A stretch of 64,000 nt of DNA. Source: Bradyrhizobium sp. PSBB068. GTDB lineage: Bacteria > Pseudomonadota > Alphaproteobacteria > Rhizobiales > Xanthobacteraceae. This document shows, in pieces, positions 26,160 through 34,213 of this stretch. The notes under the pieces are model-generated. The model did not search any database. It was given only the letters and a program-made list of their open reading frames with translations, and was not told the origin of the DNA. Each line of letters starts with the position of its first letter. The first letter of the stretch is position 1. A program made the translations under genes and the position numbers. The stretch covers positions 1,860,001 through 1,924,000 of the forward strand of contig CP069300.1 in assembly GCA_016839165.1 (NCBI GenBank). The letters are read 5' to 3'.

Positions 26160-26489
26160 TCAGCGGCGGTGTCCGCCGTGATGTCCGTCGCCGCGATGTC
26201 TGCCGTGATGACCGCCACCGTGATGACCGCCATGAGGGCGGTATCCGTGGCGATGGTGGAAGTGCGGACGATGATGCCATCCGTGATGGCGCGGTCCGTA
26301 GCCGTAACCCGGTTGCCAATAGCAGCGGCCCCAGCGATCGCAGACCTGGCGCACCTTGTCGATATTGGACGTTTCGCCTGCGATGTGGCTGGCCTGCGGA
26401 AGCCCGTTCGGCAGCGCCGACGCCGCACCGGACATCAACGTCGCGCTCCCGAGCGCGACCAATCCAATAACGGCAAGCTTGATATTCAT
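26160..26489 (-). CDS. Small secreted His/Gly-rich protein
   Basis: 109 residues from the ATG at 26489, with a perfect AAGGAG seven bases upstream. A Sec signal peptide (about residues 1-25, ending GAASA) is followed by a short neutral region, then a WGRCYW element with the only two cysteines (C50, C56). The tail from residue 68 is dominated by His and Gly, with 17 histidines in the last 42 residues. This composition suggests periplasmic metal binding (nickel, zinc or copper) or a structural envelope role. Similar short Gly/His-rich secreted proteins are frequent in Bradyrhizobium without known function. Transcribed alone, with its own terminator. Confidence 0.8.
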   Translation of the reverse strand: MNIKLAVIGLVALGSATLMSGAASALPNGLPQASHIAGETSNIDKVRQVCDRWGRCYWQPGYGYGPRHHGWHHRPHFHHRHGYRPHGGHHGGGHHGRHRGDGHHGGHRR

Positions 26490-26697
26490 CGAAATCTCCT
26501 TGGTTGAAGCCTGAAAACGTTCATGCGGCCGCCTGGTTGCTGCGACAAAAAAGACAGGCACGTGCACTTGGTCCTGGCGATGCCGGTTCAACGCAGGAAA
26601 TGCGGGAGTTGTGAGGTCGCGCGATGCGCGGGCGACAATTGGCCGCGCGACACAATGGCGGGCGGACTCGCGATGTCGCGCTCCGTTCGGAAGCGCG

Positions 26698-28029
26698 CTA
26701 CTGCGTGGTCAGCGGATGTTCGGCGGCCTTGTTGAAAAACGCAGCTTCCTCTGCAGTGGCTTCGAGGAGTTGCTGGTCCTGGTCGTAGACGTCGTTGCGG
26801 AACTGGATGGTCCGGTCTTTCGTCATCCAGGCCGTGAGGTAGATCCAGGCCACCGGGACCTTCTTGAGCATGCGGATGTCCTGACGCTGCCCGGTGATGA
26901 TCGCGGCATCGATGGCGGCGCGGGTCCACTGCGGCTGGTCCTTCAGCAGCCATGCCGCGAGATCGCGGACATTGTCGACGCGCGAGCAGCCATGCGAGTC
27001 GAAGCGATAGTCGTCGCTGAACAGGCTGTGCTGATTGGTGTCGTGCATGTAGACCGAATAGGCGTTCGGCATGTCGATCTTGACCGCGCCGAGCGCATTC
27101 CACGCGCCGCTCTGCTGACGCACCGTGACGTCGGGCACGTGATTGCCCGACCAGTCGACCGCATGCGGATCGATCGGGTTGTCGTGGGCGTCGAGCACGT
27201 CCATGTGCATGCGCGACAGATAGGTCGGATCCTTGCGCATATGAGCCGTGATCTCCGTCTTCACGATCGAAGACGGCACCGTCCAGGTCGGATTGAGAAT
27301 GACGTCGGTGATCTCCGACGTCAGCGTCGGCGAGGGCTTCTCGGTCTTGCCGACGATCACGCGGTAGCGCCGCACGACCTTGTCGTCCTCGACGGCCTCG
27401 GCGAAGGTCGCGGGAATGTTGACGACCACGTAGCGCTGCCCGAACTGGAAGTCCATCTGGTCCAGCCGCTCCAGCGAGGCCTCGAGCTGCTTGAGACGCT
27501 TCTGCACGGGAACGTTGAGCGCAGCCAGCGTCCGTGGCGTCACCGTGCCGGTTGCCGCGAGCCCGTGGCGTGCCTGGAAGTGCTTCACCGCCTCGGCTAC
27601 CACCTCATCATAGGCGCCGGTGGTCTTGTCGGCGGCAAGGTCGCCGGTGATGATCAGACGCTTGCGCAACAGCTCGTCATTGGCGCCCTGGACGCCCAAC
27701 GCGAATTTCGCGTCCGCGGGAATCGTGGGCCAGCCACCGTGGGCGGCGAGATCGGAATAGCTCTTCACCACCTCGCGAATGCGCTGCGCGCTGCCCTGAT
27801 CGTAGGTCGGTTCGTGCGACAACGCGAGCGCTGCAGCCGATCGCGTTTCCGCGACCGTGGCCGACGCAGCCGGCTTGGCCGAGCTCGGCTGGGTGGCCGC
27901 TGGTATCGCAGCCGGCACAGCATGATGAGGTGGGACCGCGGCAGCCGGACCGGGCGCGCCGGCGGTTTGGGCGAATGCCGGCAGCGCCGCAAGCATCGTG
28001 GCGACGACGACGAGTGTCTGTCTCTGCAT
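26698..28029 (-). CDS. L,D-transpeptidase with peptidoglycan-binding domain (YcbB/LdtD type)
   Basis: 443 residues from the ATG at 28029 (MQRQTLVVVA), preceded by CCGGAGAAACGCGAT. Domains: signal peptide ending AFAQ (21); Ala/Pro-rich linker (22-75); a SYSDLAAHGGWPTIP segment (90-104) typical of YcbB-type proteins; a peptidoglycan-binding segment (about 135-172, VKHFQARHGLAATGTVTPRT in part); and the YkuD catalytic domain (about 198-360), with NPTWTVPSSIVKTEI at 246-260 and catalytic H329, H346 and C348 (HDT, DSHGCSRV). It forms 3-3 peptidoglycan cross-links in the periplasm. It is the second L,D-transpeptidase in the window and has a different architecture from the one at 9938. Confidence 0.92.
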   Translation of the reverse strand: MQRQTLVVVATMLAALPAFAQTAGAPGPAAAVPPHHAVPAAIPAATQPSSAKPAASATVAETRSAAALALSHEPTYDQGSAQRIREVVKSYSDLAAHGGWPTIPADAKFALGVQGANDELLRKRLIITGDLAADKTTGAYDEVVAEAVKHFQARHGLAATGTVTPRTLAALNVPVQKRLKQLEASLERLDQMDFQFGQRYVVVNIPATFAEAVEDDKVVRRYRVIVGKTEKPSPTLTSEITDVILNPTWTVPSSIVKTEITAHMRKDPTYLSRMHMDVLDAHDNPIDPHAVDWSGNHVPDVTVRQQSGAWNALGAVKIDMPNAYSVYMHDTNQHSLFSDDYRFDSHGCSRVDNVRDLAAWLLKDQPQWTRAAIDAAIITGQRQDIRMLKKVPVAWIYLTAWMTKDRTIQFRNDVYDQDQQLLEATAEEAAFFNKAAEHPLTTQ

Positions 28030-28409
28030 ATCGCGTTTCTCCGGACTGCGCCGCTTGCGCGAAAGATCGGAAAACTCGGCCCCGCCGCACGAATCAAAGG
28101 GGGCGGTGCGCTTATTCGGAGGTGATGATCTACGCCGAGACCGTTGCGTCTTGATTAAGTTTTGGTTGCCGCCGCTGCATGACCGCGGCCGTCTTGCCGG
28201 TATCGCAACGGCCTTACCGTACACATCAGCGCGGAACTCGCTCTCGCGTGGTGCCGAAGAGACAAAAAAGAAAAAGCGCTGCCATCGCGGATGGCAGCGC
28301 TTCGACATCTTCCTGGCCCGACCGTGGTGGTCCGATGACCGGCCGCCGGCCAATCCGCTCGCCCTGGTCGATCGCGTTCGCGGCGTCGCGACCGTACCTG
28401 CGCAGCCGC
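28030..28409. other. Intergenic gap with promoter of the YcbB-type gene and a terminator
   Basis: 380 bases between two minus-strand genes. It contains the T-tailed terminator of the regulator gene (28262-28302) and must contain the promoter of the L,D-transpeptidase gene. Long frames that extend the transpeptidase upstream lack a signal peptide and look like read-through of non-coding sequence. Confidence 0.5.
28262..28302 (-). terminator. Rho-independent terminator after the XRE regulator gene
   Basis: On the minus strand a 13-base perfect stem (AAGCGCTGCCATC with GATGGCAGCGCTT, loop of 3) is followed by TTTCTTTTTT. It lies 108 bases after the regulator stop codon, so the mRNA has a moderately long 3' end. 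Confidence 0.9.
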
Positions 28410-28805
28410 TCAGTCTTCGTTGGCGGCGATCGATTCCATCAGCGACACCAGCTGGCGCTGCACGGTCTGATCCTTGATCTTGCTATAGGCGCGCAGCAAC
28501 CGGAGGCTGAACGCACTGTCGAGGAACAGCAGGCTCTCGACTTCGCGGGCCTTGTTGTCGCCGTCGTAGAAGAAGGTGACCGGCACGTCCAGCGCGCTCG
28601 CGATCTGCTGAAGGCGAGCGGCGCCGACGCGGTTCACACCCTTCTCGTACTTCTGAACCTGCTGGAAGCTGACGCCCAGCTTGTCGCCGAGCTCGGCCTG
28701 CGAGATCTTCTGCTCGACCCGGCGCAGGCGAATCCGCTTGCCCAACTCAATGTCCGGCTTGCCGGCACTGCGTTGCTTCATCTTCTTTGCTGCTGATCTG
28801 TTCAT
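28410..28805 (-). CDS. XRE-family transcriptional regulator, PraR-like
   Basis: 131 residues. A Cro/C1-type helix-turn-helix occupies about residues 21-77 (GKRIRLRRVEQKISQAELGD, then VSFQQVQKYEKGVNRVGAARL in part). Short proteins with exactly this HTH core and a helical C-terminus (here about 88-131) include rhizobial PraR, which controls biofilm formation, quorum sensing and symbiosis genes. The start at 28805 gives the full protein; an ATG eight codons in is possible. Monocistronic, with a strong terminator. Regulator class is certain; the PraR link is by recognition of the core only. Confidence 0.85.
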   Translation of the reverse strand: MNRSAAKKMKQRSAGKPDIELGKRIRLRRVEQKISQAELGDKLGVSFQQVQKYEKGVNRVGAARLQQIASALDVPVTFFYDGDNKAREVESLLFLDSAFSLRLLRAYSKIKDQTVQRQLVSLMESIAANED

Positions 28806-29372
28806 TCTTGTGACCCGTCCTTCAAATCGAGAATCCCTGGCCCGGTCGGGTCAGGGACACATTCATGATGTACCGCGTTAAGCTCGAGTGGATCGTCAGT
28901 TCGTCCGAACTACGAAATCCAAGAAGATCGCGGGATGGTATCCAAACGCATTTGCGCGTTGGAAGCACCCTAGTACCGACTCGGCCGACGACCTTAAGTC
29001 GACCGCGCCAAGGTGTCTGTCGACACCCCGCCCTCTACATTTGGCAAAATATTGACCAAACCACAACTAGCGCGAGTTTGATCGACACAGATTTTGCGCG
29101 CATGCTTACTGGGCGGCAATGCACTGCGCCCGTAGTTCTACGGGCAACTATATTGTACGGGCGTCTTGATATGGATGCAACCCCAGCTAGTGCATCCAGA
29201 GGTCGCGGCGAGCTGCTCAGGTTGCTTGACTGAAACGTCGCCAATGCGAAAACTTGACGTAAGTCCAAGTCGGGCTTTCGGAATGTTGCTGGACAATTGC
29301 CCAAAAGTTCTGAATCATCTGGAACAATTGTGCGCCTACGAAACGCCGGCGAACTCTGGCAGGAGAGGCCAA
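28806..29372. other. Long intergenic region between divergent regulator and hypothetical genes
   Basis: 567 bases, noticeably AT-richer than the surroundings in its middle (29040-29170). It should hold both divergent promoters. A TTTGG-N11-CCAAA inverted repeat lies at 29040-29060. An open frame at 28865-29233 has no ribosome binding site and no recognisable protein features. No RNA gene was identified, but the length leaves room for a small RNA. Confidence 0.45.
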
Positions 29373-29684
29373 ATGAAGCGGAAGAGGGGAACACCTCGAC
29401 TCTACCTCGCGGCTTCGGGAGTGGAAGATATGCCGGTCGCAAATGCGGAAGAACGGTTGCTGGCGCTGCTTGCAACCCTGGAGGAATGTCAGGGGTTCCT
29501 GACTGACCGGGCGAATACGGAGACGGCGCGGCTATTGTCCCTTGCGATCCTCGAGCTTCGGATGGAGCTCCACAAGGTGACGGATTCCGAATTGAAGGCG
29601 CTGTGCGATATCATCGCGTCGGACGAGCCGGTGCAGGAACCGGCGACCAGGCAGTTGCCGCCGTATCTGCGGCTGATCAAGTAA
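29373..29684 (+). CDS. Hypothetical protein, 103 residues
   Basis: ATG at 29373 with AGGAG nine bases upstream. The protein is soluble and mostly alpha-helical: the core (residues 25-85) has amphipathic stretches such as AEERLLALLATLEECQGFL and LLSLAILELRMELHKV, and it ends PPYLRLIK. No domain recognised and no signal peptide. It is divergent from the PraR-like regulator with a long shared intergenic region. A small cytoplasmic helical protein, function unknown. Confidence 0.65.
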   Translation: MKRKRGTPRLYLAASGVEDMPVANAEERLLALLATLEECQGFLTDRANTETARLLSLAILELRMELHKVTDSELKALCDIIASDEPVQEPATRQLPPYLRLIK

Positions 29685-29692
29685 GCCCGCTC

Positions 29693-29717
29693 GTGTCCCG
29701 CGCGATGCGCGGGACAC
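29693..29717. terminator. Bidirectional hairpin terminator
   Basis: GTGTCCCGCGC and GCGCGGGACAC form a perfect 11-base stem with a 3-base loop, 8 bases after the hypothetical gene stop and 23 bases from the convergent dctA stop. No T tract, but stability and position support termination on both strands. Confidence 0.7.
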
Positions 29718-29739
29718 CGCCGGTCCTCTGCCGTGCGGT

Positions 29740-31059
29740 TCAGCCCGCGGTCACGTCCACCGCATCGGTGCCTTCGAGCACACGGCGGGCCTTGTCCCGA
29801 TCCAGGTCGCCTTCCCATGCCGCGACCACGACGGTGGCGACGCAGTTGCCGATCAAATTGCCGACTGCGCGCGCCATGCCGATGAACCAGTCGACCGAAA
29901 GCACCAGCACGAGGCCGATCGCCGGGATGCTCGGCACGGCATTGAGCGTCGCCGCCAGGATGACGATCGCGGAACCCGGCACGCCATGCGCGCCCTTCGA
30001 GGTGATCAGCGACACGCCGAGCACGAGCAGCAGGTCGCCGAACGAGAGCGGCGTGTTGGTCGCCTGTGCGATGAAGACGACCGCCAGCGTCAGATAGATC
30101 GAGAACGCGTCGAGGTTGAAGGAATAGCCGGTCGGAATCACGAGGCCGACCACCGAATCCTTGACGCCGAAACGCTCCAGCTTGCGCATCACCTGCGGCA
30201 GCACCGCGTCCGACGAGGCGGTGGCGACCACGATCATCAGTTCCTCGCGCAGGTAGCCGAGGAATTTGAGGATGTTGATGCCGGCGAGCGCCATCACGGC
30301 GCCGAGCACGCCGAGCACGAACACGGCGACCGAGACGTAGAACAGCGCCACCAGCGACAGCAGCTGCTTCAGCGAGCCGACGCCGTATTTGCCGACCGTG
30401 TAGGCGACGGCGCCGAGCACGCCGATCGGCGCGAAGCGCACGATCAGGCCCATGGCGCGGAACAGCACGGTGGAGACCGCATCGATGAAGGACGAGATCC
30501 GCTCGCCCTTCTCGCCGCCGACCAGCGCCAGGCTGACGCCGAAGATGATGGCGAAGAACAGCACCTGGAGTACGTCGTTGCGCGACAGCGCGTCGAATGA
30601 GGTGCTCGGGATGATGTTGAGCAGGAAGCTGCCGATGCCTTCGCCCTTCAGCTTCTGCGCGTTGCTGGCGTAGTTGCCGAGCGCCTTGGCATCCAGTGTC
30701 GAGGTGTCGATGTTCATGCCGTGACCGGGCCCGAACAGATAGGCCAGGATCAAGCCGACCACGAGCGCCACCGTCGTCATCACCTCGAAATACACCAGCG
30801 CCTTGACGCCGACGCGTCCGACCTTCTTGAGGTCGCCGGCGCCCGCAATGCCGTGCACCACCACGCAGAACACGATCGGTGCCACGATCATCGAGATCAG
30901 CTTCAGGAAGGCATCGCTGAAGATCTTCAGCCCGATCGCGAAATCGGGCGCGGCCATGCCGATGACGATCCCGAGCAGCAGCGCGACAAGCACCTGCACG
31001 AACAGCGATGTGTAGAGCGGCTTGCGTGCCATGGTGGCTTCAGCTGCGATGGTCGACAT
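29740..31059 (-). CDS. dctA: C4-dicarboxylate:cation symporter DctA
   Basis: 439 residues from the ATG at 31059, which has AGGGGGA seven bases upstream; another ATG ten codons earlier lies before that site. DAACS family carrier for succinate, fumarate and malate, with eight membrane spans and two re-entrant loops. Landmarks are KLISMIVAPIVFCVVVHGIA near the third span, the SSSDAVLP-type serine-rich hairpin (here TASSDAVLPQVM), and the substrate/cation motif VIPTGYSFNLD. In rhizobia DctA feeds bacteroids during nitrogen fixation and is induced through DctB/DctD with sigma-54. The matching promoter is seen upstream, although dctBD are not in the window. Confidence 0.94.
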   Translation of the reverse strand: MSTIAAEATMARKPLYTSLFVQVLVALLLGIVIGMAAPDFAIGLKIFSDAFLKLISMIVAPIVFCVVVHGIAGAGDLKKVGRVGVKALVYFEVMTTVALVVGLILAYLFGPGHGMNIDTSTLDAKALGNYASNAQKLKGEGIGSFLLNIIPSTSFDALSRNDVLQVLFFAIIFGVSLALVGGEKGERISSFIDAVSTVLFRAMGLIVRFAPIGVLGAVAYTVGKYGVGSLKQLLSLVALFYVSVAVFVLGVLGAVMALAGINILKFLGYLREELMIVVATASSDAVLPQVMRKLERFGVKDSVVGLVIPTGYSFNLDAFSIYLTLAVVFIAQATNTPLSFGDLLLVLGVSLITSKGAHGVPGSAIVILAATLNAVPSIPAIGLVLVLSVDWFIGMARAVGNLIGNCVATVVVAAWEGDLDRDKARRVLEGTDAVDVTAG

Positions 31060-31112
31060 CAATTCCCCCTGTTTCTTGCCGGTGTTCATGCCGGCCGAAC
31101 CCGTCCTATCTT

Positions 31113-31131
31113 AGCAACTTGCGTGCCAAGT
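31113..31131 (-). promoter_or_regulatory. Sigma-54 (RpoN) promoter of dctA
   Basis: On the minus strand, CTTGGCACGCAAGTTGCT matches the RpoN consensus YTGGCACG-N4-TTGCW at every conserved position, with GG and GC ten bases apart. It ends 53 bases before the dctA start codon. DctD-activated sigma-54 promoters are the known mode of dctA control in rhizobia. Confidence 0.88.
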
Positions 31132-31160
31132 TGTCGCAGGTTTGGATGCCGTTGGCCCGG

Positions 31161-32672
31161 TCAATCGCCGGTTTCGAGGGAGCTGATCACCGTGTAGACG
31201 ACGCCGTGGGGCAGGAAATCGACCGAGGCTTCGCCTCCTAACTGGTCGCGGGCGCTGCGCTCGATCAGGCGGGAGCCGAAGCCGCGCTGCACTGGCGCTA
31301 CGACCTCCGGGCCGCCAGCCTCCGTCCAGATCATCCGGAGCTTCGGTGCTGCGCCTTCCTCGAGGATTTCCCAGTCCAGCGTCACCATGCCGGTGTCGTT
31401 GGAGAGTGCGCCGTATTTGGCGGCGTTGGTCGCCATCTCATGCAGGATCATCGACAGCACCAAGGCAAGCCGGGGCGACAGCGGCACGCGCGGTCCGAAC
31501 ATCTTGACCCGCTCGGCGGTGTTGTTCAGCAGATAGGGGCGCAGCACGCGGCTGACCACGTCCTGCAGGTCGGAGCCCTGCCATTTGTCGGTCGAGAGCA
31601 GATTGTGCGCCTCGACAAGGGCGCCGAGCCGTCCCTCGAATTTCTCGCGCTCGGCGCGGCTCGCGCTGCGAAAGGTCTGCGTGGCGATCGATTGCAGGAT
31701 CGCCAGCGTGTTCTTGACGCGATGGTTGAGCTCCTCGATCAGCAGATCGTGCAGCAGCTCACCGCGCGCGATCGTGGTCGCCATCCGTACCGCAAAGCCG
31801 AGGCCGACCAGGAGCAGGACGCCGCCGATCACGCTGGTGATCGCAAGCGTGCGCCACAGCGGCCCCACTAGCGAGTTCTCGGTGATCCCCGCCGCGACCG
31901 TCCAGCCGGTGACGCGCGATCGGGTGAAGCCCGTGATCAGCGGCACGCCTTCCAGCGAGACGGTCGGCAGTGTCGCTTCGTCGCGGCGGAACATCTCGGC
32001 AAACAGCGATGGCGCGGCACGCTGGCCGATGGTCGCTTCCGGATTCGGCACCCGCGCCAGGTTGACGCCGTTGCCGTCGAAGATAGAGATGGTCCAGTCC
32101 TGGTTCAGGCGCTGCTTCTCGATGATGGCCTGGAAGATCTCGATCGGCGGGCTGAAGGAGATGTCGTAGAGCACCTCGCCGTCGCGGATCACCGGCACCT
32201 CGACGGTGATGATCAGGCGCTGCTTCACCTGACCGAAGAACAGGTTGGAGTATTGCGGCTGCCGGGTCGCGAACACCTTCTCGACGATCTCGAGATTGTT
32301 GCGCGGCGGCAGGTCCGCGGTGTCCGGCGTCAGCGAGGAGAACGCCTGGCGTCCGCTGCGGTCCGCCACCAGCACCACGCCGTCCTTGCCGTACTGGTCG
32401 AGGAAGCCGACCGCGACGCGGCGGAAACTGCCGAAGTCGCTGTTGCGCAGCGAATTGGTCAGCGCCAGCACCTGCAGCCCGCCGGTCATGCGCTGCATTT
32501 CCGCATCCAGCAGCAGGCGGATGCTGCGCGCCGTCTCGAGCACGCGCTGCGTGGCGGCCTGACGATCCCGCTGGTAATTGTGGAACACGATCCCGACCGC
32601 GAAAACGATCAGCGGCAACATCGTCCCCGCGACCAGAAGCGCGAGACGCACTGGCAATGTCAGTTTCGGCAC
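31161..32672 (-). CDS. Membrane sensor histidine kinase, HWE/HisKA_2 family
   Basis: 503 residues from a GTG at 32672 behind CGGGGACATC; upstream codons are open to 32792 but do not look like signal sequence. Domains: a first membrane span (about 8-30), a periplasmic sensor region of about 240 residues resembling a dCache domain, a second span (near 280-300), then a HisKA_2/HWE kinase. The phosphorylated histidine is H317 in EELNHRVKN. The ATPase part has EMATNAAKYGALS and the HWE glycine region RGFGSRLIE. It probably autophosphorylates in response to a periplasmic signal. No response regulator is adjacent. It lies upstream of dctA on the same strand and just downstream of a hydrolase gene. 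Confidence 0.88.
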   Translation of the reverse strand: MPKLTLPVRLALLVAGTMLPLIVFAVGIVFHNYQRDRQAATQRVLETARSIRLLLDAEMQRMTGGLQVLALTNSLRNSDFGSFRRVAVGFLDQYGKDGVVLVADRSGRQAFSSLTPDTADLPPRNNLEIVEKVFATRQPQYSNLFFGQVKQRLIITVEVPVIRDGEVLYDISFSPPIEIFQAIIEKQRLNQDWTISIFDGNGVNLARVPNPEATIGQRAAPSLFAEMFRRDEATLPTVSLEGVPLITGFTRSRVTGWTVAAGITENSLVGPLWRTLAITSVIGGVLLLVGLGFAVRMATTIARGELLHDLLIEELNHRVKNTLAILQSIATQTFRSASRAEREKFEGRLGALVEAHNLLSTDKWQGSDLQDVVSRVLRPYLLNNTAERVKMFGPRVPLSPRLALVLSMILHEMATNAAKYGALSNDTGMVTLDWEILEEGAAPKLRMIWTEAGGPEVVAPVQRGFGSRLIERSARDQLGGEASVDFLPHGVVYTVISSLETGD

Positions 32673-32795
32673 GATGTCCCCGGGTCGATGCCCGTTTGCG
32701 GTGCACTTAGGGGAAGTCGGAAAAGTCAGCCAAAGGAAATGACTGGCAATTGCAAACTCCGCGGCGCATGTCCTGCGCCGCGGAAGAGTCATTGG

Positions 32796-34070
32796 TCAGA
32801 GATTGCTCTCGGTGATCGCGGCGTAGACCATGGTGCGCAGCTCGCGCCGCAGCGGATAGGCGCTCGACGGCAGCACCTGGGTCATGAAGATGGTAATCAG
32901 CTCTTCGGCCGGATCGATGAAGAACGACGTCGTCGCGGCGCCGCCCCAGTTGAATTCACCCGGGCTGCCGGCGATCAGCGTCTGCGCCGGATGCATGGTG
33001 ACGGCGAAGCCGAGCCCGAAGCCGATGCCGTTATAGGCGGCTTCGGCGAACATCGAACGCGACATCGCCGGCAGGTCGACGCCGCCGGGCAGGTGATTGG
33101 AGGCCATCAGCTTCAGCGTCTTCGGGCCGAGCAGGCGGACGCCGCCGAGCTCGCCGCCGTTGAGCAGCGCCCGGCAGAAGGTCAGATAGTCGGCCGCGGT
33201 CGAACACAGCCCGCCGCCGCCCGAGACCAGCGAAGGCGGCGACAGGAACGAGCTGGTCGTCGGATCGTCCTGCAGCGTCAGTGTGCCCTTGCGCTCGGCG
33301 GCGAGCGGGTTGAAGCCGCCCTGCGGATCGGCGGAATAGCAGGCGGCGAAGCGGTGCACCTTGTCGGCGGGCACGAAGAAATCCGTATCGTTCATGCCGA
33401 GCGGCTTGAAGATCCGCTCCTTGAGGAACTGCTCGAACGGCATCCCTGCGATCTTGCCGACGAGATAGCCGAGCACGTCGGTCGAGACCGAGTAGTTCCA
33501 GGCCTCGCCCGGCGAGAACTCCAGCGGGATCTTCGCCAGGTCCTCGATCATGCTGTCGAGCGTACCGGCCTTGATGACCTCGCCGATCTTCTTCTCGCGA
33601 TAGGCGGCATCCACATTGGAGCGCTGCTGGAAGCCGTAGGTGAGGCCCGAGGTGTGGCGCAAGAGGTCGACGATCTGCATCGGACGCGTCGGCGCGCGCG
33701 TCAGGAAGGCGGGTGCGGTACCGGCAACGAACACGCCGAGGTTCTTCCATTCCGGAATGTACTTCGCGACCGGCTCGTCGAGTGCGACCTTGCCTTCCTC
33801 GACCAGCATCATGAAGGCGACTGAGGTGATCGGCTTGGTCATCGAATAGATGCGGAAAATAGTGTCGTCCTTCATCGGCGCCTTGCGCTCGAGGTCGGCA
33901 AAGCCCTGGACGGTGGAATGCACGATCTTGCCGCGGCGGTAGATCAGCAGCTGGGTCCCCGGAAAGCGGCCGGATTCGATGTAGCGGCTCTTCAGATGCG
34001 CTTCGAGGCGATTGAGGGCTGTGGTCGACATTCCCGCGGATTCGGGCGAGGCAGGCGTGGGGGCTAACAT
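32796..34070 (-). CDS. Serine hydrolase, beta-lactamase class C / EstB fold
   Basis: 424 residues from the ATG at 34070 with CCGGAGAAACG upstream. The active-site S-x-x-K is SMTK (S76, K79) after IFRIY. The second motif with catalytic tyrosine is in NYSVSTDVLGY, and the C-terminal HGG-like strand is near FNWGGAATTSF. No signal peptide is evident, which favours a cytoplasmic esterase or amidase rather than a periplasmic beta-lactamase. Bradyrhizobia carry many such genes, often annotated as serine hydrolase. The stop is 123 bases before the histidine kinase start on the same strand. Confidence 0.9.
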   Translation of the reverse strand: MLAPTPASPESAGMSTTALNRLEAHLKSRYIESGRFPGTQLLIYRRGKIVHSTVQGFADLERKAPMKDDTIFRIYSMTKPITSVAFMMLVEEGKVALDEPVAKYIPEWKNLGVFVAGTAPAFLTRAPTRPMQIVDLLRHTSGLTYGFQQRSNVDAAYREKKIGEVIKAGTLDSMIEDLAKIPLEFSPGEAWNYSVSTDVLGYLVGKIAGMPFEQFLKERIFKPLGMNDTDFFVPADKVHRFAACYSADPQGGFNPLAAERKGTLTLQDDPTTSSFLSPPSLVSGGGGLCSTAADYLTFCRALLNGGELGGVRLLGPKTLKLMASNHLPGGVDLPAMSRSMFAEAAYNGIGFGLGFAVTMHPAQTLIAGSPGEFNWGGAATTSFFIDPAEELITIFMTQVLPSSAYPLRRELRTMVYAAITESNL

Positions 34071-34213
34071 CGGGCGTTTCTCCGGCTGGCGAGGCAGCCT
34101 TGATAGCCGAAAAGTGTCGGTTTCACCAATCTGCTGCGACTTACCGGCTCCGGGCCGGTGGTGTAGGCTCGCCGCTGCGATCGCGCCCAAAGGGCCTCAG
34201 GGGAAACGCCGAG

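Noticed and set aside
28865..29233. Possible 122-residue gene on the plus strand
   Set aside because: No ribosome site, mixed composition and no signal peptide or domain; the better supported gene starts at 29373.
32796..34070. Annotation as an antibiotic-resistance beta-lactamase
   Set aside because: The fold and SxxK motif are right, but there is no signal peptide and the sequence resembles esterase-type serine hydrolases; resistance should not be inferred.
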